DNA of 64,000 bases from Bradyrhizobium manausense (GTDB lineage: Bacteria; Pseudomonadota; Alphaproteobacteria; Rhizobiales; Xanthobacteraceae): positions 33,667 to 97,666 of the forward strand of contig NZ_JAFCLG010000020.1 in NCBI RefSeq assembly GCF_018129685.1. Reading direction: 5' to 3'. Numbering within the stretch: position 1 is the first letter of the stretch; each line of letters begins with the position of its first letter. Below, piece by piece: positions 25,554 to 32,044 of this stretch. Position numbers and translations under genes: made by a program. The notes below the pieces were generated by a model, which was given only the letters and a program-made list of their open reading frames with translations, made no database searches and was not told the origin of the DNA.

Positions 25554-26704
25554 CTGACGTCCCCGACCCAGCGATCATTTTCCATGACGATGGCGCAGTC
25601 CTGCGCGAGCCTCGCGCAGCTCGCCAGGGCGCCGCTCCGCGCCTCATCGAGGCTTTTCGCGCCAAACTGATACGTCAGCGGCAGATGCGGCTCGGCGACG
25701 ACCTTGTTCTGGGGACGCGCCCACGCGGCCTGCAAGGCCTGCGAGAACGCGATCGCCTTTTCGCCGGGAGCTGCAAAATAGCGTTGGAACAGGACTTCCG
25801 CGACATTCTCCCGCTCGATCCTGTCGGTGATCTTGAGCCTGTCGGCGACATTCCAGACGTCGGCCGGGCTCCATGTCGGCAGGCCTCTGACACGCAGGAA
25901 GGCATCCATCTGCGCGTACCATGCGCCGGTCGCCTGACCGAAGACAGCGGTACCGACGTCGCCGTCGCGGAAGAACATGACGAATTTGACATCGCCGCCG
26001 GCATCGAGAAACGCGCCGTGCAAACGCTCGGCGAGATCGGGGCCGAATGCCTTGTCGCTCCTTGAATAGATCCAGAGATTGGGCACGCGGTTTCTCGTGC
26101 CGAAAGCCTTGTACTGCTCGACCAGGAGGTCGTCGATCGGGCAGTTCGATTCGGACTGCAGGCCGCCTGAAACCGAGATAACCCCGACCAATCCGGGCGG
26201 ATTGCGCGCGGAGAGCGCGACGGCCGCCACGCCTGCGATTTCGGATCCGATCGCGATCACCCTGCTCGCATCGGCATCCGGCCGCTTCGCGACAAATTCG
26301 ATGGTTGCCTGCAGATCGTCCGCCGCGGCGTTTGCCCATGCACCGAGCGATGCGGCCTGGCAGGTGATCGCCGCCGGCTTTTGGCCCTCGGACTGGCCAA
26401 AGCCGCGCCGCATCACGACCACCGCAAGCCAGCCGCGTCGCGCCAGGTCCCGCGCATGGTGCGCGTAGGTCGCCGTGCTCGTCCCGCCTCCACCCGTTGC
26501 GGTCGCAACGCCGCCATTGGTCAGGATCGCAATCGGCAGCCGGCCCTGGGCGTCGGACTTCCTGATGATGAGTCCCTCGAGCCGGACAACATCCCTGCCG
26601 ATGGTCACGGCCAACGGGGCTGCTGTTTCCAGCAAGTCATCGGACCGTGCGGGTGACGCGGCCGTGCAAACCAACGCAGCAAGCAGGATCAGGCGGGCAC
26701 CCAT
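25550..26704 (-). CDS. Secreted alpha/beta-hydrolase paralogue lacking the nucleophile serine
   Basis: 384 residues from MGARLILLAALVCTAASPAR, a signal peptide. The frame to 26770 is longer but less likely. It aligns along its length with the gene at 24429 (RRGFGQSEG, DADASRVIAIG, VSGG, NLWIYSRSD, C-terminal CARLAQDCAIVMENDRW). At the nucleophile elbow GESAGG is replaced by GSEIAG, so the serine position holds glutamate. It may be a pseudoenzyme working with its partner, or use a shifted residue. First gene of the pair, 97 bp from array C. Confidence 0.82.
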   Translation of the reverse strand: MGARLILLAALVCTAASPARSDDLLETAAPLAVTIGRDVVRLEGLIIRKSDAQGRLPIAILTNGGVATATGGGGTSTATYAHHARDLARRGWLAVVVMRRGFGQSEGQKPAAITCQAASLGAWANAAADDLQATIEFVAKRPDADASRVIAIGSEIAGVAAVALSARNPPGLVGVISVSGGLQSESNCPIDDLLVEQYKAFGTRNRVPNLWIYSRSDKAFGPDLAERLHGAFLDAGGDVKFVMFFRDGDVGTAVFGQATGAWYAQMDAFLRVRGLPTWSPADVWNVADRLKITDRIERENVAEVLFQRYFAAPGEKAIAFSQALQAAWARPQNKVVAEPHLPLTYQFGAKSLDEARSGALASCARLAQDCAIVMENDRWVGDVR

Positions 26705-26800
26705 CACGACGTTCTTCCCCCAAAACGACGGTCCATCTGGCGCGGGCGCATTTGTGCACGGGGCGTTCACAAGCGGAAGTCATTCCGGCTGGGCAATCAC

Positions 26801-26838
26801 GTAAACGGCGGGTGAACCGGATGTAAATGCAAGTAAAC
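26801..26838 (+). promoter_or_regulatory. Array C of four GTAAAC half-sites, spacing 11-11-10
   Basis: Half-sites GTAAAC (26801), GTGAAC (26812), GTAAAT (26823) and GTAAAC (26833). ATGACGGATGGGCATG starts 40 bp past the last half-site. The array lies between the hydrolase pair (start 26704) and the small secreted gene at 26962. Confidence 0.72.
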
Positions 26839-26961
26839 GCTCGAGAATCCGCTGAACTCCCGCGCTCGGTGCAATGACGGATGGGCATGATGTGAATGTT
26901 CACATCCCATCCGGACAGGCCGCGCGCTGCCGATGGTCAACAAGCTACAGGAGAGATCGCC

Positions 26962-27225
26962 ATGTCACGCAAGTCCGTTTTCTCGAACCTCAAGCTGCTT
27001 CTCGCCGGAACCGGCCTCGCCCTCGCCATCTCGACCGGCGCTGCCTCCGCCAGCCCGCTGGGCCTCGCACTCGGCATCGCGTCGAACGTCGCCGAGTCCG
27101 CGCTGTCGTGCGGACCCGGCACCCATCTCGGCTATGAAGGCAAGTATTGCTGGCCCAATCACCCCCGCGAATGTCCGATCGGAACGCATCTGGGCTACGA
27201 GGGCAAGTATTGCTGGCGGGACTAG
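26962..27225 (+). CDS. Small secreted protein with tandem GTHLGYEGKYCW repeats
   Basis: 87 residues. A signal peptide (LKLLLAGTGLALAISTGAAS) is followed by a short mature chain containing two identical 12-residue repeats, GTHLGYEGKYCW, separated by a PNHPRECPI linker. It has four cysteines, all in the repeat region (LSCGPGTHL, KYCW, RECPI, KYCW). AGGAGAG precedes the ATG at 26962. The opening MSRKSVFS resembles MSRTSSFL of the gene at 21328. It is probably exported and disulfide-bonded. No known family. Confidence 0.7.
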   Translation: MSRKSVFSNLKLLLAGTGLALAISTGAASASPLGLALGIASNVAESALSCGPGTHLGYEGKYCWPNHPRECPIGTHLGYEGKYCWRD

Positions 27226-27280
27226 GGCGTGGACTCATTAGCGCGCAGCCGTGCCGGCCGAGCACAATGCTCTTGCCCTG

Positions 27281-27754
27281 TCAGGCCGACTTGTCGTCAC
27301 GGCTGCCCTCAAGCTTATCTCGCAAGGCCGCGATCACGCGATGGACAATCCGTATATCCTTGACCGACAGCCCTTCTGAAAGATCGTTGATCCAGGGGGC
27401 CTGCAATTCCATTGCGGCTTCGAAGGCGCGCCTTCCAGCCTCAGTGAGCACAACAAGCTGCGCCCGTCGGTGATGCGGGTTGACCTCGAAAGATACGAGG
27501 CCCTCCCTATGCAGATCATTGATAATCCGTTGCACGTTTTGACGATTGCCGCCGAGGTCACGTGCGAGCCAAGCGACCGGTTGGGGACGCTCGGCGGCCA
27601 CAATGGCGCCAAGCACCTGCCAGCGTGCGCTTGTCAGGCCGAGCGGGGCGACCAGACGGTCGCCGGCCGTCAAAAGTAGGCTGTCGAGCCTGAATAGATC
27701 GAGAACAAGATCGGTCAGGGCTTCACCCTCGGTGGTTCGCTTGGCTCTCTTCAT
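27281..27754 (-). CDS. MarR family transcriptional regulator
   Basis: 157 residues with the winged helix of MarR proteins: LTSARWQVLGAIVAAERPQP, RDLGGNRQNVQRIINDLHRE (recognition helix) and the wing NPHHRRAQLVVLTEAG. Terminal helices for dimerisation flank it. It is divergent from a monooxygenase-fold gene across an A+T-rich intergenic region holding a perfect palindrome, the likely operator for autoregulation and control of the divergent pair. Confidence 0.92.
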   Translation of the reverse strand: MKRAKRTTEGEALTDLVLDLFRLDSLLLTAGDRLVAPLGLTSARWQVLGAIVAAERPQPVAWLARDLGGNRQNVQRIINDLHREGLVSFEVNPHHRRAQLVVLTEAGRRAFEAAMELQAPWINDLSEGLSVKDIRIVHRVIAALRDKLEGSRDDKSA

Positions 27755-27773
27755 TCGTCACCATTGATTTATA

Positions 27774-27791
27774 TTGACATCATAGTGTCAA
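27774..27791. promoter_or_regulatory. Palindromic operator, probably for the MarR regulator
   Basis: TTGACA-TCATAG-TGTCAA is a perfect 6-bp inverted repeat in an A+T-rich spacer, 20 bp from the marR start and 61 bp from the divergent gene. Size and placement fit MarR operators. The left half also reads as a -35 element (TTGACA), so binding would block a promoter. Confidence 0.65.
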
Positions 27792-27851
27792 TCTAATATG
27801 TAATCATAATACCAATTAGGCATCATATATCAACTAGCAATGGAGCCACCC

Positions 27852-28220
27852 ATGTCTCTGCTACGCCCACTCGACCCGTCCTTCCCGATCGACCGCCAGA
27901 TCGGTATTGAGGCAAATTCAGTCGTCCTAGTGAACCCATTCACTCTCGACAAAGCCGACGAGGCGGCTTTTCTCAAGACCTGGCAGGACGACGCAGAGTT
28001 CATGAAGCGACAGCCGGGCTTCATTTCCACCCAGCTTCACAGAGCTCTCGGCGACAGCTCGACCTATCTGAATTACGCCGTCTGGGAATCCACCGCACAC
28101 TTCCGCGCGGCGTTCACCCATCCTGACTTCCTGGCAAAAATCGCCAGCTATCCGGCCTCGGCGATAGCTTCCCCTCATCTGTTCCAGAAAGTTTCCGTGC
28201 CCGGCATCTGCGTTGCCTAG
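27852..28220 (+). CDS. Antibiotic biosynthesis monooxygenase (ABM) family protein
   Basis: 122 residues from MSLLRPLDPSFPIDRQIGIE. GGAG lies 7 bp before this ATG, preferable to the ATG at 27840. The ABM ferredoxin-like fold is seen in VVLVNPFTLDKADEAAFLKT, FMKRQPGFISTQLHRAL and NYAVWESTAHFRAAFTHPDF. Members oxidise quinone-like aromatics or degrade heme without cofactor, and the substrate here is unknown. Likely controlled by the divergent MarR and co-transcribed with the next gene. Confidence 0.83.
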   Translation: MSLLRPLDPSFPIDRQIGIEANSVVLVNPFTLDKADEAAFLKTWQDDAEFMKRQPGFISTQLHRALGDSSTYLNYAVWESTAHFRAAFTHPDFLAKIASYPASAIASPHLFQKVSVPGICVA

Positions 28221-28250
28221 CCCTGCTGTTTTTAAGAAGGGAAGATGCTC

Positions 28251-28697
28251 ATGATCAAGTTGATACATCCTCTCGCTGGCGCCTTATCTATCGCAACGAT
28301 CGGTACATTTTGGCTCTCGACGGTACTCAGTGAGCTGTTCGCGTCCCATGCCACAGTCGCAGCGGTTAAGAGCACCATACCTTGGGGTTTCTTGTTGCTG
28401 ATTCCGGCGCTCGCTGCCACCGGTGGCACAGGTGTCATCCTGGCAAAGGGACGCCGGGCCGGGCTGATCGGGGCCAAATTCAGGCGCATGCCATTCATTG
28501 CAGGAAACGGCATACTGGTTCTTATTCCGTCTGCGCTCTTCCTTGCGTCCAAGGCTCAAGCGGCGGCATTCGATGCTACGTTCTATGCTGTGCAAACGAT
28601 CGAGTTCGTCGCGGGCGCAACAAACATTACACTTCTAGTTCTCAACATGCGGGACGGTTTCAAAATCAGAGGATGGTTGCGCCGTAAACCCGCTTGA
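28251..28697 (+). CDS. Small integral membrane protein in the MarR-controlled unit
   Basis: 148 residues with four hydrophobic segments: HPLAGALSIATIGTFWLSTV, WGFLLLIPALAATGGTGVIL, FIAGNGILVLIPSALFLAS and IEFVAGATNITLLVLNM. AAGGGA lies 8 bp before the ATG at 28251. A+T content is somewhat above that of the neighbours, as is the marR intergenic region, hinting that this three-gene unit arrived by transfer. Family not recognised. Confidence 0.75.
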   Translation: MIKLIHPLAGALSIATIGTFWLSTVLSELFASHATVAAVKSTIPWGFLLLIPALAATGGTGVILAKGRRAGLIGAKFRRMPFIAGNGILVLIPSALFLASKAQAAAFDATFYAVQTIEFVAGATNITLLVLNMRDGFKIRGWLRRKPA

Positions 28698-28797
28698 TCA
28701 CCCAATTGGAACTGCGCGGAGAACTGACCTGACGCTCGATGTTGTCGTGACTTTATGAGTACGCGCCCTAGGTCAGATGACGGGTCAAAACAAAACG

Positions 28798-28830
28798 GGC
28801 CGCCTTACTGGGCGGCCTCTTTCTTTTTTC
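28798..28830. terminator. Rho-independent terminator
   Basis: GGCCGCC (28798-28804), loop TTACTG, GGCGGCC (28811-28817), followed on the plus strand by TCTTTCTTTTTTC. On the minus strand the other flank reads CGTTTTGTTTTG, so it can serve both the membrane-protein gene ending at 28697 and the regulator gene ending at 28852. Confidence 0.8.
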
Positions 28831-28851
28831 TTTGACGCACGACACCGCACC

Positions 28852-30006
28852 TCAGCGCCCTGCCAATTTGGCCAGCAGCTTGCCTTCTTGCGACTTGCCG
28901 AGCACGACTTCGTTGGGATGCTCCGCCAGGATTTCGTGCGCTTCACTTTCGTCAACGCCCGACAGAACTGCCAATCGCTCGACCGTACGCCAGTTGTACT
29001 GATTGTCCTGCATGGCTGCGACCATGCGCTTGAACACGATGGCGCGCTGCTCGTCCCGCGAGGGTGCAGGCGGCGCCGGCGACGGCCGTGTCTCGGGCGA
29101 GATCGCGGGCGGCGACGCTTCGGCAACCCGTTGCAGGGCGTCTCGGTTGCTCCATTCCTTCCAACCGACGACGGCCATGATCAGGACGACAGCGACCGCG
29201 CCAATTCCGGCGAACCTGGGAAGTCTGTTCCCCGATCCGCGATCGAACGCTACCACAGGCGCATCTGCGCCCTGGACTGCCGCCGGCTGAACTGCAACAG
29301 GTTGATGGTCCGGGGTGACGACCTCCGGTTTGGCGGTGAACCTGTAGCCCTCGCCCGGTACTGTCACGATCAGCCGCGGCGTTTTCGGGTCCGGTTCGAT
29401 CTTGCGGCGCAGGCGCGAGATCAGCACATCGACGCTGCGGTCTTCGGGCTCTGCGCCGCGGCCCGTCACCACACGCGTGAGCTCGTCGCGTGACAGCACC
29501 CGACCGGGCTTTTGTCCGAACGCCAGCAGCAGGGAAAACTCGGCGCGCGTCAGCGTCACGTCCTGTCCCCGCGCATCGACGCAGGTGCGCGCACCGGCGT
29601 CGAGCGTGTACCCCTCGAAGCGAAGAATTTGTGGCGTCGACGGCGCCTCCTGGACTCGGGCCGGTCGCAAGACGGAGCGGACCTTGTCCAGCACGTCCAA
29701 TTCGCTGAGGGGTAACGCAACGCTGACAGCCGGCTCGCCCGACGCTCCAGGATCGGCCGCCGGTTCTCCGATCATGATGACGTGCGCGACCACGCCGGTG
29801 AGTTCATGCGCGAGCTCGACGCCCGGCGCGCCCAATCCCCGTGGTGCGACCATGGCGAGGTCGATACCGGCCTTCGCGGCCACCTCGTGCGCACGCCGCG
29901 GACTCTCGGCGAGCTCCACGGCGTAGCCGGCCTGCAGCAGCCAGCGCGCCAGTGTCGCTCGCAATGAAGCGTCGTCGGCGACGACGAGGATTGTCGGCTT
30001 CACCAT
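28852..30006 (-). CDS. Pseudo-receiver / winged-helix regulator with a transmembrane segment
   Basis: 384 residues. Residues 4-112 look like a response-regulator receiver with the acidic pair (VVADDAS), but the phospho-acceptor aspartate is alanine (IDLAMVA, Ala54) and the conserved lysine is also absent (VALPLSE). Residues about 127-225 form an OmpR-type winged helix (RAEFSLLLAFGQKPGRVLSR, RSVDVLISRLRRKIE, VPGEGYRF). A hydrophobic helix follows at about 264-282 (FAGIGAVAVVLIMAVVG), then a Pro-rich linker and a C-terminal domain (320-384). The layout recalls ToxR/CadC membrane-bound activators with an added pseudo-receiver. Array D lies upstream, suggesting autoregulation. Confidence 0.85.
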   Translation of the reverse strand: MVKPTILVVADDASLRATLARWLLQAGYAVELAESPRRAHEVAAKAGIDLAMVAPRGLGAPGVELAHELTGVVAHVIMIGEPAADPGASGEPAVSVALPLSELDVLDKVRSVLRPARVQEAPSTPQILRFEGYTLDAGARTCVDARGQDVTLTRAEFSLLLAFGQKPGRVLSRDELTRVVTGRGAEPEDRSVDVLISRLRRKIEPDPKTPRLIVTVPGEGYRFTAKPEVVTPDHQPVAVQPAAVQGADAPVVAFDRGSGNRLPRFAGIGAVAVVLIMAVVGWKEWSNRDALQRVAEASPPAISPETRPSPAPPAPSRDEQRAIVFKRMVAAMQDNQYNWRTVERLAVLSGVDESEAHEILAEHPNEVVLGKSQEGKLLAKLAGR

Positions 30007-30142
30007 CCCTGAGCAACTGATCTGGTGTGCGCCGAGAGGCCGGCCGCAGCTTCAGGACATGACATTGCAGCAACCGTGCTCATCGCGCTCCCTCTCACGC
30101 GGACCACCTATAGCAAAAAACGCCGGCATCGCCGAGATCGCT

Positions 30143-30180
30143 GTCAACGCCGCACGAATGGGATGTAAACGACTGTAAAC
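30143..30180 (+). promoter_or_regulatory. Array D of four GTAAAC-type half-sites, spacing 11-11-10
   Basis: Half-sites GTCAAC (30143), ACGAAT (30154), GTAAAC (30165) and GTAAAC (30175). The geometry matches arrays A-C. It lies in the 191-bp gap between the end of the cyclic-nucleotide-binding gene and the start of the regulator gene, but points away from the regulator. The ATGAC(N)GA element found after A-C is missing. It may serve for autoregulation. Confidence 0.6.
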
Positions 30181-30197
30181 GCGTCCGAATTGTCGGG

Positions 30198-30674
30198 TCA
30201 ATTGCCGTTGCCGACCTGATGCCCCGTAAAGCGATCGTCGGCGCGGCGGAGCCGCCGGCACAATTCGCGATTGATGTTCTGCAGGACGATCACATAGGCG
30301 TGGACGTCGGCCTTGTAACAGGCGTAGAGCTTTTTGGCCGTCAGTTCGTACAGCACGGTCGGGCTTTCCGCGATCACCGTGGCGGAACGATTTTGCATTT
30401 CGATCAGCGTCATCTCGCCGAAGAAATCGCCAGGCTCCAGCACGGAAATCGGGATGACGTTCCCCGAACTCGTCCGCTTGCGGACCGCCAGCCGGCCGGA
30501 TTTGACGATGAACATCGAGCGCCCCGGTTCGCCCTCCGTCACGATCGTCGCGCCGGTATCGAAGCGGCATTCGACCAGCATCGAGACCAGGACTTCGAGG
30601 CTTGCGTCCGTGAGACCGCCGAAGAACGGTGTCGCGAGCAGGAACGCTTTCAGATCGGGGGTGCTGGCGGTCAT
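30198..30674 (-). CDS. Cyclic-nucleotide-binding domain protein
   Basis: 158 residues from MTASTPDLKAFLLATPFFGG. The frame continues to 30731, but this ATG matches the domain start. It is a single CRP-type cNMP-binding domain with FIVKSGRLAVRKR, LEPGDFFGEMTLIEMQNRSA (phosphate-binding cassette) and a C-terminal helix. No helix-turn-helix follows, so it is a sensor or adaptor rather than a DNA-binding CRP. Last gene of a three-gene minus-strand unit with the ferric-reductase-like and dioxygenase-like proteins. Confidence 0.83.
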   Translation of the reverse strand: MTASTPDLKAFLLATPFFGGLTDASLEVLVSMLVECRFDTGATIVTEGEPGRSMFIVKSGRLAVRKRTSSGNVIPISVLEPGDFFGEMTLIEMQNRSATVIAESPTVLYELTAKKLYACYKADVHAYVIVLQNINRELCRRLRRADDRFTGHQVGNGN

Positions 30675-30727
30675 CGCGCGAGGATAGTTGTCGGCGCCAT
30701 GAGCGGCAAGCAGAGCGCGGACGAGAT

Positions 30728-31345
30728 TCACTGCCGCGCGATGCTCTCGCTGCGCACCATCCGCTTTCGCCAGAGGTCGGCCAAGACCTTGATGGTGGCG
30801 GCGAGCACGAGCGCACAGAGCACCGCCTTAGAGATCGTCTCCATCGTCCCCTCGATCAACAGGCAATGAACCACGCCGGCGATCACGATGGCGATCGCAA
30901 GGGGAATATGGATGATGCGCCAGGAGCGCAGCCGCAGGCCCAGCCGCCGGCGCAACGCCGCCAGAAGCGCGACGGCGAAGATCGCCCACATGGCGACCAC
31001 GCCGAAGGGGGAGAACGGCGTCGGCGAAGAGAAGGTGAGCGCGTCGATCATGTCGGGCGGGCTGGTGAACCAGAGGCCGGCGACATGGATCACCACGGCC
31101 AGCGCAAGCGCGCCGCCGATCCAATGATGAGCGCGCCGTGCGCGATACGTCGACAGGCCGGGCAGATATCCGCCGATCAGCAGCGGCTGAACCAGCACGA
31201 GAGCGAGAGCGATGATTCCAGCGAATCCTGCCAGAATGTAGATCGGGCCTCGCCACGCCAGCTGCTCGCTTGCCGCCGCGAACGCGATCGGCACGCCGAC
31301 GGCCAAGGCAAGGGCGGCCCAGATCAGGGATGTCCGCCCGTTCAT
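30728..31345 (-). CDS. Ferric-reductase-like transmembrane protein
   Basis: 205 residues from MNGRTSLIWAALALAVGVPI, with about six membrane helices. It carries paired histidines on neighbouring helices (RRAHHWIGGALALAVVIHVA; SWRIIHIPLAIAIVIAGVVH), the heme-ligand pattern of the ferric reductase/YedZ transmembrane family. No FAD or NAD domain is attached, so electrons must come from a partner. It starts 11 bp after the dioxygenase-like gene stop, and is probably co-transcribed with it and with the cyclic-nucleotide-binding gene. Confidence 0.85.
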   Translation of the reverse strand: MNGRTSLIWAALALAVGVPIAFAAASEQLAWRGPIYILAGFAGIIALALVLVQPLLIGGYLPGLSTYRARRAHHWIGGALALAVVIHVAGLWFTSPPDMIDALTFSSPTPFSPFGVVAMWAIFAVALLAALRRRLGLRLRSWRIIHIPLAIAIVIAGVVHCLLIEGTMETISKAVLCALVLAATIKVLADLWRKRMVRSESIARQ

Positions 31346-31356
31346 CTGCAATTCTG

Positions 31357-31860
31357 TCAGGCCGGTTGAAGCACGAAATGCGCCTCAAGGCTGGTTTCCT
31401 TCGGGCTGCGCATGATCGGCCGCAGAAAGACGGTTTTGAATTCGCCGCTGTCATAGGCGAGGTGACCGTGCGGCTGGCCGAAGATCGGAATGATCTGCGG
31501 CATCTCGAGCCGGAACACGCCGTCCTTGTCGGTGAGCGTGGCGCCGTGGCTCTGCGGCTCGTGCTCCTGCCCTTCGACCGTGTGCGCCCAGATCTGGATG
31601 CGCTGTCCGGCCAGCGGTGCTCCGTCGCCGGCGCGGCGCACAGTGCCGCTCATCCAGAAGCCGCCCTTTCCGATCCGATCCACGATCGGCGCGCCCTTGC
31701 GATAATTGTTGGCTCCGCCGGTCATCGATTCCGTCGGCGCGAGGCCGTCCGCACGTGCAGGCAGCAGAAGCCCGGAAGCGCCGGCCGCCAGGACGCCCGA
31801 GGCAAGGACCGAGCTGCCGGCGACGAGGAGATTGCGGCGGCTGAGTACGACAAGGGTCAT
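31357..31860 (-). CDS. Exported intradiol-dioxygenase-like protein (twin-arginine signal)
   Basis: 167 residues from MTLVVLSRRNLLVAGSSVLA, a twin-arginine signal. AGGAGG lies 7 bp before the ATG at 31860. The mature part has the beta-sandwich of intradiol ring-cleavage dioxygenases: GKGGFWMSGTVRRAGDGAPL, QRIQIWAHTVEGQEHEPQ, TLTDKDGVFRLEMP and IFGQPHGHLAYDSGEFKTVF. The two Tyr/two His iron site could not be fully matched, so activity is uncertain. First gene of the unit with the ferric-reductase-like membrane protein, which suggests periplasmic electron transfer. Confidence 0.78.
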   Translation of the reverse strand: MTLVVLSRRNLLVAGSSVLASGVLAAGASGLLLPARADGLAPTESMTGGANNYRKGAPIVDRIGKGGFWMSGTVRRAGDGAPLAGQRIQIWAHTVEGQEHEPQSHGATLTDKDGVFRLEMPQIIPIFGQPHGHLAYDSGEFKTVFLRPIMRSPKETSLEAHFVLQPA

Positions 31861-32044
31861 ATCTGTCCTCCTGGCAAAGGTGGCGCTGCGCGCAGGATAC
31901 ACCACCACACAAGAAACGCCCAGCCGAGACGAAGGGCGACACAGGGCGCCATAACAGGGTTGTGAATGGTGCTCTACCCATCCTGCGCGGTGACACTACA
32001 TGTCGACCCCTCATACATGCAGACCCCCACTCCGGCAGCCCGAC

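Noticed and set aside
32000..32044. Upstream ATG for the LLM oxidoreductase
   Set aside because: The added 15 residues are not conserved in type. The family begins at MIPFSVLDLAPI.
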